64,000 bases of DNA. It comes from Aphrophora alni. Taxonomy: Eukaryota; Arthropoda; Insecta; Hemiptera; Aphrophoridae. The position numbers and the translations under genes were made by a program. The notes under the pieces are model-generated. The model was not told the DNA's origin. It ran no database searches and saw nothing but the letters and a program-made list of their open reading frames with translations. Where the stretch lies: contig OY740767.1 in assembly GCA_963513935.1 (NCBI GenBank), positions 154,386,431 to 154,450,430 on the forward strand. The letters run 5' to 3'. Shown piece after piece: positions 35,000-46,259 of this stretch. The first letter of the stretch is position 1, and every line of letters begins with the position of its first letter.

Positions 35000-36790
35000 G
35001 GTCTCAACAGTAATGAAAACTCGTTTATGTCTATAAAAACTCTTTTTCTTAGATTGTATGCTTGAATACCAATTGAATATTCCGATTTTTTTGTATGTGA
35101 TCATGGCGTGGGTTGATTGTGTTTTTTTTTTGCTCTAAGATTCTTTAACCTAATACCAGATTATGTCACGTGTTGTTCAACAAAAAGAGAGTTTTGTAGG
35201 CTAGTAAAAAATGTATTAAATAATCAAGAACATGTTGAATTTTAATACAATACAATAATAGAAAATTTTATTTTGTGTACTGGAGGTGTTTTAAATACCA
35301 TTAAAAATATTTTCCAGTTTATCTCTTTATCACATTCATTTAAAAAAATTTGTTTTAATCTTACATCTAACTTAAGGCTAATAAATAAAACACAAATACC
35401 ATAATGTGAAAGTTGTTTTATTACAGTCTTGTGTTTACCAGCTGAAAGACCCACTCATAAAGAGTGTGTGTTGTGTGTAAATACAATATAAATTGTATAT
35501 TTATATGTGTAAGTGTATAGGTCGGCGCTACAACAAGTTACCTACCGGGGAAGTAGATGCCACCATATTCTTCTTTCACGGTTGACAACCCCGTGATTGT
35601 ACCGACACTACTTTATCGCACCTAGCACTATAGATGTTTAATTATCGCGACCAGTCATAACAAAAAAAAAAAATTAATAATGATTTATCAATTACGAAGG
35701 TCGTCACATACTGCATTATGAATTGCATGTTATGTTGTGTATCGGAATTTAAAAATGAATTAATAACGAATAGTTCCATGCATTCACTTACATTATTTTG
35801 CATGCACACTTCATTCACACTCTTTAGTATATTCTTTCTTTCTTTTTCACCCTATAATTCGATAAAAATATTCCCTTACTAAATAGGTTGAGAACGAATT
35901 GTATAACTTACTGTTTTATACTTATTAGTTTTAATCACCGAATCGACGTTATGATGGACTTTCCACTTACCACCGCTAACTAACTGGAGCTTCAACGGAC
36001 ATTATGTTGCAAATGTATATCTTTCAACCAGCCTCCTTAGGAAGATGTGATCTGTGTGAGTGTTGGATATAGAATCAGCTCCAACAATAGAAAATTTTGA
36101 TTAGCTGCATTCAGTAGTTATAGTAACTCTAACAATTGAGATTTTAATTGTTGGAATATATTTATTTAAAATGTATTTTTTTAAAAATTATTTAAAAAAT
36201 AATATATTGGTTAGATAGCAGCCTGCAATCTTACCACTATATAATAGATATCTGATAAACTGATGTAATAGACGAACATTTGTAATATATAAACCAGTCT
36301 TACTTCATAAGTGAGAAGTTCCAGGATCAATTCCGGAAGAGGTTAAAAAATTTACAGTTTTGACTCACCATCGTGAAGAAAATTGGGAAGTTACAAAATG
36401 TTAGCAAACTCTGGTTGAGAATGCTAGAAAAATGGCGATGGAAATTAAATGTTTTAATCATAGGATACCTTCCTGAAAAGATGTTTTACAGCCCTAGATA
36501 GACTGTTAAGCCTTAGAAGAAAAAACTTACTTAAAAACAGAGTTTTTTGTTTAGTGTCTAGATTATTATAGCAGGACTCAGTGAAATTATCTATGAATTA
36601 TCAGAAAATGGCAATGAGAGATGTGGTACCATAATGTGATTACAATTGCTGATAGCCAATGAACTTGTTATTAATTAAAAAAAGTCAAATAGCTTTACAG
36701 AGCATGTTCTTGAGGAACTAAATATTTGAATTATAACACATTCAACATATTTGTATGTGAAAACTACCGTTTAGATTGCATCATCTGATA
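35000..36790. other. AT-rich noncoding segment with a G+C-richer patch at 35520-35650
   Basis: No gene is recognised with confidence. On the minus strand, about 35610-35545 reads SVGTITGLSTVKEEYGGIYF then PG, followed by AG|GTAACT. Near 35965 the minus strand has GGTG|GTAAGT. These could be two exons of an unidentified minus-strand gene, but this is weak. Confidence 0.2.
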
Positions 36791-36794
36791 ATAT

Positions 36795-36883
36795 GTATAT
36801 TATAACAATCTCCACCAATAGTATTAGGTTAGGTTAGGTTAGGTTAGGGTGTATATTATGACAATCTCCACCAATAGTATTAG
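36795..36883 (+). repeat. Interstitial TTAGG tract flanked by a 33-bp duplication
   Basis: Five perfect TTAGG units (36824-36848), the insect telomere repeat. They are bounded by two copies of a 33-bp sequence at 36795-36827 and 36851-36883, which differ at one base (A versus G at the tenth position). The words ACAATCTCCACCAATAGTAT appear in both. This looks like telomeric DNA captured at a staggered break. Confidence 0.9.
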
Positions 36884-36889
36884 AAAAAA

Positions 36890-37555
36890 CTTCTGTAAAT
36901 ATAAAGGGCAAATAAAAGACTCAGTATGTAAGTATATAAAATACTTAAACAATCAAAACAATATATTTCTGTACTGGAACTATATAAAAATTATTTTTTC
37001 ATTCACTAAATACAATTATAACAATAATTATTTGTGTTTTAAAATACAATTATAGTATTTAAATAAATTAATAACAGAATAAACTCAGCATTGTAAAACC
37101 TTACCATAGTTGGCTCAAACAATATTACAAACCAAATTTTCCCTTATCAGTATATATTTATAGATGAAAACTAAAAATCATTATTTCAAGATATTGCATA
37201 TTTTGTAATAGTTTACTACTGAGGTAAAAATCAATTTTAACTTATGACAGTGTTGAAAAATGAAATAAATACACAGACAAAATTAGCAATAGGAGAATAC
37301 GATTAAGAAACTTTTAATAAACTATCTACCTAATATTGAATGAGTGATGAAATAGAGAGAAAATGAGTGAGTAGTTAAATGAATGTGTATGAAGAAGTTA
37401 TGTGAGGTACTGTATGTTGGAAGTATATAAACAAGTTTTAACTTGTTATAATAAGACTTTTGCTTACTGATTCATAATGTCTGATGAGCACTGTCATAAA
37501 ATAAAATAGGAAGTAAACCATAAATTTGAAAGAAACCTTGGATATATTTCCCTGA
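36890..37555. other. AT-rich noncoding segment
   Basis: Only chance ORFs, such as 36849-37055, are seen. Confidence 0.4.
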
Positions 37556-37559
37556 TTCA

Positions 37560-38230
37560 GTAGTTAGAAACGGTGGAGGCGTGTTGAGGCATGATAAACT
37601 ATTTTCGACTTTAAGTTTTACCAGGGATTACTGCCAAATTTCTAACCAAGTTGTAGATATTCTGAGACCCGATTGGGATAATTCTAACTTTGATGCAACA
37701 GGGATTAGAGTGTATTCCTCCTTTATAATGTAGGCTCTTTAGGATAAATTCAATCACTGGGTATGTTCCTAAAATAGAAATGTGAGAAATAGTCAAAATT
37801 GTCTTTATTTTTGAACGTGGGGGAGTATTTTATGCTGAAGCTAAGGCATACTGATCAATGTTCAATTTTAAAAGCATTGGATAAGACATTGAAGCTACAT
37901 TATACAAGGAGAAAAGTTTCAAAACATATGACCAACATGTCAACAATTCTGATTAAGTATTGAGAGATCGATTCATAGTCTAGTATCTAGAAAGGAAGGG
38001 ACTTAACTAACAGAGAATGTGTATTTATTTATAGATTGAGGGTGTTTTTGACAATATTTCTCATGATTAAATTGTAAAACCTTAATAAGGAATGATGGGG
38101 TCACAAGAACCATCAGTGAATAGTTGGGCAGTCTGCTCAGTAGGAGGAGGAACAAAACTGAGAAAGAAGGAGGTGTTTATTCATGGGCAGTGGTGTCTAG
38201 TTTGCTAGGTGAAACTGACGGGGTGATGTA
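37560..38230 (+). pseudogene. Reverse transcriptase relic of a non-LTR element (R1/I-like)
   Basis: On the plus strand about 38020-38160 reads IEGVFDNISHD, IVKTLIRNDGVTRTISEWLG and SLLSRRRNKTEKEG. This matches the (A)FLDIEGAFDN.S.D.I...L..HGV...I..W...ML..R region of R1, I and LOA-like reverse transcriptases, which contains the first catalytic Asp. Upstream sequence is compatible but heavily decayed. It probably belongs to the same insertion as the RNase H relic at 39485-40370. Inactive. Confidence 0.5.
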
Positions 38231-38239
38231 AAGTCCTAC

Positions 38240-39480
38240 CTGATCACATTTACTGTATCTGAATCTGAGTATGAGTCTAAGCAAAATCATGTCTCTTATA
38301 AAGAGCAAGTTAACGAACTATTAAAATTTGTTTAGGGGACAAATATTTTAAACTAGCATCTCTTAAATAGTGTTTGTTTTAATATGTTTGTTAAATTTTG
38401 GTTTTAATTCCAAAACACAAAACGTTGCTATACTAGTATATAACAATTTTATTATTTTGGTTTATAAATATAAACACTTAAAAAAAATAGTTGGTAGATA
38501 ACAACTACAATAACTCGTATTCAGTTTATTAATATACTGATAACAGAAATACCCATAGTGATGAAATAATATTCAAAAATATAAATTAAAAATACACACT
38601 TTGATGTTCATTTTTAAGTTGCATAATATTCAATAGTTGTGGTAACATTTATTGTTTAACACAACCAATACAATACTGTATTTACTTTTAAAAAATAATA
38701 ATATTTCAATAAAATGAAGGTTAAATGTGCTTTACATAGGTATGTTTGTGCTTTATAGTCTTTCTATAAAAGACAACAATATTAAACATTATTACAATTT
38801 TAAACCACAAAGATAGTAGATTTACAATATTAATACGGTATCCTTAACTTATAGTACTGTGAATACTAAATTAGAATTTTTTTGCAATATAAAACATATA
38901 TAATTAATCATATATTTTTATAAAATACAAATTAAAGAAACCTACTCTGGATTATAATAGGTTATTTAATATAGCTAATTCAAACTTTTGCAAACATTTG
39001 TAGAGCATGAATCAACTCTTACTTTCAAGTGACATAGAAACTAAAAATTGAACGAGCCTAGAGCCTAGGCCTATCTTATGTTCAAGCTTGAGTCGTCAAA
39101 TCTAAAAATAAATATTTATTTGATCAGAAACGAAAGGTCAATTACAACACTATCAATATGCAGAAACTACACAATAGATTGTAGTAGTTGCAAATATCAA
39201 AAACACTGATCACGAGTATTCTGGGTTATGTCAAATACTTAAAAAGCTAAATTTTGTATCATGATTATTTCAATATAGCTACAAGGTATGAAGAATATTA
39301 AAATCTTCTAAAATATGAAATTTGTGTCTTGACTGTTAAGTTATAACTTTATCACAAAAAGAAAATGAGGAAGTAGTTATTTTATAAACGCTATGACTTT
39401 GTAAATTGATTTCTTTGTTGAAATGCCATAGCCTCACTGTTACTCATTTAACACCACTCAGGAGACACCTGTTAGTTTTA
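38240..39480. other. AT-rich segment between RT and RNase H relics
   Basis: Probably contains lost reverse transcriptase C-terminal sequence or unrelated insertions. No motif is recognised. Confidence 0.3.
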
Positions 39481-39484
39481 AGGA

Positions 39485-40370
39485 TTGGTACGGATGCAAG
39501 ATGCAGGTAACTTTGTCTCCTGGATGGCGTCTCAAAGGTGGAGCCACTAATAGAACTCAACTTGTATCCAAAGGAGAATGGCTAAGATTATATACAGATA
39601 AATCTAAAATCAACTTTAATGTAATAGCAGATATTTCTTGTTGAAACTCCATATTCAAGGATAAAATAAAGCAAAAGCTTAAAGTTTCAAATATTTTAAT
39701 AATATAAATGAGCTACATCAGTTGCCCGATGATTCCGCAAGGCGAAACAATTGTAGCTCATTTATATTATTAAAATATTTGAAACTTTAAGCTTTTGCTT
39801 TATTTTATCCTTAAATCTAAAATCGATGGAGTTTGTGTGGAACAGGAGTATACTGCTATCTCTTCTTCCAGTCGGCAGGCAAAAAAATTAATTTCAAAGT
39901 TAAGATTGAAGAGATTCACCTGACCCTACAATAACTAATTAATCTACCAACCCAATACCTTCCAGAAAGCTATCCCAAGCAGCCATCCAGGTAGTGACTA
40001 CTAATAAACAACGTCAACTATTAAAACTTCAAGGCATCAGACAAACTCTTAAATACTTAAAATCACAACTGAAGAATATAGTGTTGTAGTAGCTCCCAGC
40101 CCATGTGGGGGCCCCTGGCAATGAGTGTACAGATATTCTAGCTAAGAAATATACAAGAGTCACTATGGGTGAGTTGACGCTGGATGTCCAGTCAGCCAAG
40201 ATCCTGGATACACCTGGTACTAACAAGAAGAGACCCAGGAAAGATATTCTATCTACTTTCAGAGTTTGCACTGGACATGATTGTCTCATAGCACATCTTG
40301 CTTACATCAAGATCTATCACTACACTACAAATAGTGCACCATCTAACATAGGCCTACCCCAGATTTAATT
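39485..40370 (+). pseudogene. RNase H domain relic of the non-LTR element, split by a Penelope insert
   Basis: Just before the insert the frame reads LRLYTDKSKI, equivalent to the IYTDGSK start of RNase H with Gly changed to Lys. Beyond the insert it continues KSKIDGVCVEQEYTAISSSS. At about 40098, AHVGAPGNECTDILAKKYTR matches the (W)(V)PAHVGIPGNE.AD.LAK motif, and the frame stays open to 40368. Such RNase H domains occur in R1/I/LOA-like non-LTR elements and remove RNA from the cDNA hybrid. Frameshifts make it dead. Confidence 0.65.
39612..39812. mobile_element. Penelope-like hairpin with 12-bp TSD inside RNase H relic
   Basis: The 201-bp insert is flanked by AAATCTAAAATC (39600-39611 and 39813-39824). 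Arms of about 55 bp face each other: AAGGATAAAATAAAGCAAAA near 39658 and its complement near 39790. Between them is a block with CCGATGATTCCGCAAGGCGA and AACAATTGTAGC, the same family as 15905-16735. It carries no ORF. Confidence 0.8.
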
Positions 40371-40379
40371 ATGGATCCC

Positions 40380-41735
40380 AATAACATTTTGTACTGCACT
40401 GGACTGAATGTTATTTTTTGACAAAAGGCTAACTTATCTGGACTTTATTCAGATGCCAGAAATAAAATGTTTTCAAGAAATCACAGGACCAACAACAAAG
40501 ACACGATTTTGTAAATATTAAACCTAGCTGCAACTACAAACAGGTTAAGTTGTGTCAGGTGTAATATTCGAATGGACTGTATATTTAAAATCTGTCTATG
40601 AAATATAGCCCACTTGAAAATAAAACCTTACCTAACCTACACTAACTTATTTGTGATGTTACTGTTAGATTTGATATTTACAACATCATAGCATTTATAA
40701 AACTACTAATTTCACTTATTTCTCATTATGATCATTGTATAGATGCCAAAATATGTAAACTTACATAACCCAGAACATGTTATGGAATTTTTTCCTTCTC
40801 AATGAGCATTTTCATTGATCAGCCCAACACTGTATTGTTGCTAAAGCAAGAACACATCAAATTTAAATATTGGGTTCAAAAATTTAACAAAACTTTAGGA
40901 CGAATGACTTACTGTACTTTCTCTTAGCAATTTAGTGTGGGACCTACCCATCTCACAATATAAGAATTAGCCAGAGGAATTTCAGCCATTCTCCTAGAGA
41001 AAAGATTTTTATTTTCAATTTTAGTTAATACCATTACAACCAGATTAAAACTCGTACATTATAGTTTGACTGGTACGATTGATTCTCTGTACATGAGGCT
41101 TAAACTATTTTACATTTCTAGATCTATTGTTTTATTCTCTTCTCAATTTTACAACCAAATATGTTGCACAAGACTTATTTTATCTTTCTTATTCTTATAT
41201 TTAGATGTATTTTGTCTCACCAATGACAAAACATAATTATATATAACATTGTAAAATTTTTAGTGTTCTGAATACCATTAATAGGATTAGTTTTGAGAAG
41301 ATGTTACTTAACAGTATTTTGATTTTTTTTTTTATGCAGTAGAAAATTTATATTCCCTACCAAAATTCCTTATAGAAAAAATATGGCAAATATCTAAATA
41401 AACCATGTGAATGATTCATTCAACAACTAAACACTATAACAGATTCTTTTCAATATAAAACACTGAAACCCCTACCACAAGTTTGGTACAATAACACACA
41501 CACAAATAAAATTAAATATTTATTTGACTATGTTATTATAGTTCCCTGATGTGCATTTCCATAACCAATGCATAAACCATTTCCCCCTCTTGTCAAAGAA
41601 ATAAAATAAAATTGAAAATGTCAATATTAGATAATAACAGTCCGATTACCAAAGTTAGTATTGACTTTGTTTTTATATACAAATCAATACATATTTATTT
41701 ATATTTTATTTGATATATTGAATATTTTTATTTGA
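40380..41735. other. AT-rich noncoding segment
   Basis: No gene is recognised. The first part may be the 3' tail of the RNase H-bearing retroelement. Confidence 0.35.
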
Positions 41736-41740
41736 TGGGG

Positions 41741-42061
41741 TTATAATGAATATGGGTGTGAAACTTCCATGGGTACATAGCAGAATCTATACTTTTTTTC
41801 ATCTAGTCTTGAGTCAGATGTCTTTATTTCAACTTTTCTTTCAAATCTCTCTTTATCAACTATTGTTGTTCTTTTCCGTCCCTGACGCTTAGAAAATTTG
41901 AGGACCAGGGATCTTTTATTTTGTTTTTTTCTTCTTTTTTTTTTTCTTTCTTTAAACGTGATGATGACACAGGTTTTTTGCACTTTAACAACAAAAATAT
42001 CAAATTTTAATTGATGAAAATTCAATGTAGATCTGATATCTACCTTGAAAGGCCACTTCAA
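41741..42061 (-). CDS. Unidentified lysine-rich ORF, possible 3' exon
   Basis: A 106-codon minus-strand ORF with a basic run (KERKKKRRKKQNKRSLVLKF), then SKRQGRKRTTIVDKERFERK and DEKKYRFCYVPMEVSHPYSL before the stop at 41741. AATAAA-type signals follow at 41690-41725 on the minus strand. The lower half looks protein-like, with mixed charged and aromatic residues. The basic run comes from a T-rich tract on the plus strand and may not be coding. No family or splice partner is identified. Confidence 0.25.
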   Translation of the reverse strand: MKWPFKVDIRSTLNFHQLKFDIFVVKVQKTCVIITFKERKKKRRKKQNKRSLVLKFSKRQGRKRTTIVDKERFERKVEIKTSDSRLDEKKYRFCYVPMEVSHPYSL

Positions 42062-42064
42062 GAT

Positions 42065-42905
42065 AGCGCTGCGTTATTATTATAATGTTTTTGAAACTCA
42101 GTTTATAAAACAAAGGAAAAGAAACAATAATTTCATGGGGGGGGGGAGATAAAGGGGTAGGATAACAGAAAAGTTAACAACCATTTCCTTAACACACCAT
42201 TAACCACGTATGCGGCTTATTAAAAATATATATAATTTCCATACTATAAGCCTGAATTTTGAGACTAAAGACTAGCAAAGATAGAAAATAGCATAACTAA
42301 AAATTATTCTTGTCATGGATTGAATATTAAATACTGAATTTTGACAAAGCTTGCTATAACCAAAATGTCTAGCACTCAAATACAGCACATTGCCTTCCTA
42401 ACACTTTACTTGTCAAACTGCCATGGATGAATTTTTCTTAATCACTCAACAAAATATCACTAGTATAAATGAAGATAGAAAGCTTTTTTCTCTTAACACA
42501 GTTATAACACCAATTTCTTAAATAATAATATACAAAGGTTATAAGCGTATCACAAATATAAACATAAATATTGAATACAGAGTTGGAACTAGGTACTGAT
42601 TTCATAACATTATAACATTGTAAAACAGTTGACAACTATAAAATATAAGTCTACAATTTAATTTGATTTCGTCATAAGTAAACTAATTATATAACAACAG
42701 CAAACATATTGAAATCTGAATAAACATTTTAATACAACCAACATTATTTTAATGACATGAAATATTGTCTAGGGCATAGTTTCATAATATATAGTTATTT
42801 TATTTTTTTTAACATTCAATCCTGACCAAAAATTGAATTAGCTTATGTCTGAGTTTGAAAATTTATTGGTGATTGCACAATTTCTAAAACTGTTGTGAAT
42901 TTGAC
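42065..42905. other. AT-rich noncoding segment
   Basis: A G10-like tract occurs at 42137-42147. No gene is recognised. Confidence 0.4.
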
Positions 42906-42914
42906 TATTTTTAA

Positions 42915-43530
42915 CACTCTTAAGGAAACATCGGTCTGACGAGCACCCAGGGAATTTTTGTTTTATTGTAGTGGCAGAACTGTTTCGGCCCGGCGGATGA
43001 CAAAAGCAGTACCTTCCCCCTACCCCCTCCTGAACCGGTTGACCTCGATTTTAGTTTCTCTCTGTGATCCGCACAGTCATGATGTATTGTTTTTTCAAAG
43101 TCTAGCGATCTGTGAGACGGGCTGTTTCCCTGTGTGTTTTTGATAAGTGTTGAACAAATGATTGTTTTTAATAGTTTTATATCACCTAGCTATTATTCTA
43201 ATACATTAAATATATGTATTATGTTATATTTTTTCTCGTCAATAATACACCATAAGTAATTTTCTATATCAAACATGTGGACTTTTAATTACTAATTACA
43301 TTAACGTTTCTGACTTCACTATCCATAAATATTGTTCAATTATACAAAAATATGTGTTATATAATAAAAACAAGCAGTTAAATAGATAAAATTCTTTTAT
43401 TTTGCCATTTTTTTATGAACCAATACATTTCATCATAGTAGACAATTGAAAACTGTGATAAAATTACATAGAGGTCCCTGAGACCGGGCATTTCCTTTAG
43501 CGTCACAGATTTCATGTTTCCCTAAGAGTG
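42915..43530. mobile_element. piggyBac-type MITE
   Basis: A 616-bp element lies between TTAA sites (42911-42914 and 43531-43534). The ends are CACTCTTAAGGAAACAT and, on the minus strand, CACTCTTAGGGAAACAT, 16 of 17 identical. Near the ends are CGGTCTGACGAG and CTGAGACCGGGCATTTCC, resembling motifs in the piggyBac copies at 7.0 and 15.2 kb. It has no transposase; the ORF at 42958-43143 is not transposase-like. A non-autonomous element mobilised in trans. Confidence 0.8.
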
Positions 43531-43539
43531 TTAAAATTT

Positions 43540-45605
43540 ACTTTTGTAACACAAAAGTATGATCGCGTATAGAAATATGCTGTGTATCTTCCTCAAAGTG
43601 GATGTTTTATTTAAAACTCAAGACATAGCCCTTCTTACATTTCCTTGCTCATTACCAGCAAACAGTGACTAAGATGAATTTCCTAAAGATGCACTTTTTA
43701 TGTAGCAAATAATGTTAAAAATTGAGGGTACATATTATACACCACAGTTAGTTAAATAGTTTGTCTAGAGAGTCATAAAGCAGAATTGATAGAATAAATA
43801 CTTGTTCAGAATTGAACAGTTTAAGTTAGTCATGAGTTTTTATAAAAATAAGTCACTAAATATTAAAATGGTTTCTTCAATGTTGTTACAAGAAAAGGTA
43901 GATTTGAAAGAAAATATTGATTTGCCAGCTGTTCTTGCAAGAAGAACTATATACACCCAGATTCTAAAGGAGACATGATGTCTTGGGAAGAATTAATCAT
44001 CTAATTAAACTCCAGTTTTATGGGTTTAGTGTTAAACTAGGGTTCTTCATATCTGAGTTGCGATAGTTAATAAAATACTACTCAATGAGTGATGTCTTGA
44101 TCCTAGGAGGGGGCTGCAGTCGATTTGAATATATTCTTCTGTCATTCGTAGCATTGTCATAGCTTCTGCTAATGCTTTTTGGATGAAATACACTTTCAAA
44201 AATTATTTACATATTACTTTGTCCCTCAAAAGAGTTGTGTTATGTAACCTGTGTGATCTCCTAATCCCTATTTAGGCATGGGTAACTGACTAAGTGAAGT
44301 GTTTATATGAGGGATTTATAACAGACATATTGAAGAAATATAACTGTTCAAAATATGTAAGATAAAATATATAGCTGATTCACTTATTATAAGATATAAC
44401 ATTGGAAATAAATAGAAATCAATTTTTAGAAGAATTAACAGAATTTGTGTAAATTTAAAATTCACAATGTATAACCAATAATACATTTAATTATTACAAC
44501 CAATTGGTTGTGTAGAAGAAACGAATAATATAAATAACAATAAAACTAATAATATACTGGGACATCAAAGACTCAAATTAACCCATGAGTCTTGTTTGTT
44601 TTAAATATATATAAATATTAAGTGCAAATCAGTCTTATGTTTGTGTTTATGTATAACTATGTGTAAGTGTTTATGTTTGATCAAGGGAAACCTGAATATA
44701 TTAACTTGAAAATGGCGGAATAGCCGAAAAAGTCGTCGTATAAATGACAAAAGCAGAATATCGTAGACGGTAAGTCTTAAATTTATTACTTAATATATCA
44801 ATATTCGGAATGGCGACTAACAAATGTTATAAAATAATATAAATTTCTTGCATTTAAATATAAAAAGGAAACCTTAAAAATATAAGAGTTTAGAATTTTT
44901 ATGAAATAAATTATGTGATACTCTAATGTGAATTCTAACCATCCAACGGAATATAAACTACCCACTTTTTGATATATGAGTAACTTTGTCTACAGTGAAC
45001 TAAATCAGCAAATAGGAAAGAACTAAATACTCTGTTTCAAACAGCGGTAAACAATAGTTAAAGAAAAGACATAAAACAAAATGTAATAATGATGGATTTT
45101 TCATATTATCAGAATATGGTTTAATCAGATATTTGCCATCATTTGTGTATATAAAAAACTAATAAATGGAGTTTTGAGAGTACAAATCACCTCTCGATAT
45201 CAACTTAGAATAACCGGAGTTGATTTATACTCTTGAAATGTTGTATAGTAGTTTTTTATATAAACAAATGATGACAAACCATATCAGTAATTAGAAATCA
45301 TATCAATGTTCTGAAAATTGTAAATTCAAATTAATGACACAAGTCAGATCACAGAGAAACAAAAAAGTAGGTGGACTGAATTTACTTTCATAGAAATGAG
45401 ACTTATCAAATAAAACATTTTCTTGAAGAAATTTAATATACAGGAGCGATAAACATAAATCACTTATAGAATAGATTAAGTAATACAATTGAAGAACATG
45501 ACAATTATAAAATAAGAGAGTTATGAAATTAAATGTGGATGTAACACAACATACATAGGCCAAGCAAAATGACATGTTCTAGAGAACGTAATATTATATC
45601 TTATA
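43540..45605. other. AT-rich noncoding segment
   Basis: No gene is recognised; it could be intron or intergenic DNA. Confidence 0.4.
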
Positions 45606-45609
45606 AATA

Positions 45610-46240
45610 TGAAAGAAAAGTTGATAGAATAAAACTTGAACACAAATTATTACTAATAGCAATGACTACATAAATACTATAAGACACGACATGGCCATGT
45701 TAAATATTCTACGCTTATTCTTGAGTTGACCAATACCCGCTAGGTGGCGTTGATGTGACCAATCTGAAGTTGATGTGACTGGCGCTAGGTGGCTCTACGG
45801 TCAAACAATGTTTCAGGCGGATAAGAGAAAACGCACTGATGCCACATATGGGATTAGAGATGCGAGGGAAGGTCGAGAATCGCTTATCTCAGCGCACGAA
45901 CTGACAACACTGACTATGCTGACGGAAGTAAGTGAGAAGGTTTGTGAGAGAGAGGTCAACAGTTGTACAGTCTCAACCAAGTGGGATGCGTACAGTTAAG
46001 CACCTGCTGCTAGCGCTTTCTGATAGCTGTGTGTCAAACTTGTGACGAACAGCACCCGTAAAGCGTAGACTATTTCCCTATCCTATGTCGTGTCTTATAG
46101 TATTTATGTAGTCATTGCTAATAGTGTGTTTATTTATTCAAACGTGTTTCAGTGATTTTTCAATCTTCAGTGTGATGCACGAGATACAATGTGTTCATGT
46201 TTTATTCTATCAAGTACGTCATCTCACAAGTCAAGCTCAA
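45610..46240. mobile_element. Penelope-like/foldback element with G+C-rich core
   Basis: ACTAATAGCAATGACTACAT and its extension to 45692 return inverted at 46082-46127. Farther out, GATAGAATAAAACTTGAACA (about 45627) faces TGTTCATGTTTTATTCTATC (about 46193). The right arm ends with CATCTCACAAGTCAAGCTCA, as in the elements at 4395 and 6400. The 390-bp core (45700-46070) is much richer in G+C than the region and includes two copies of CGCTAGGTGGC. No protein motif is seen; the ORF 45775-45999 is unassigned. Confidence 0.55.
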
Positions 46241-46259
46241 TACTTGCTTATATTGAAGA

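Noticed and set aside
36200..36360. tRNA- or SINE-like segment (GTTCCAGGATCAATTCC)
   Set aside because: It resembles a pol III B box only loosely; no cloverleaf or A box at proper spacing could be drawn.
42958..43143. 61-codon ORF with CpG-richer start
   Set aside because: It is inside a TTAA-bounded MITE and has no transposase similarity.
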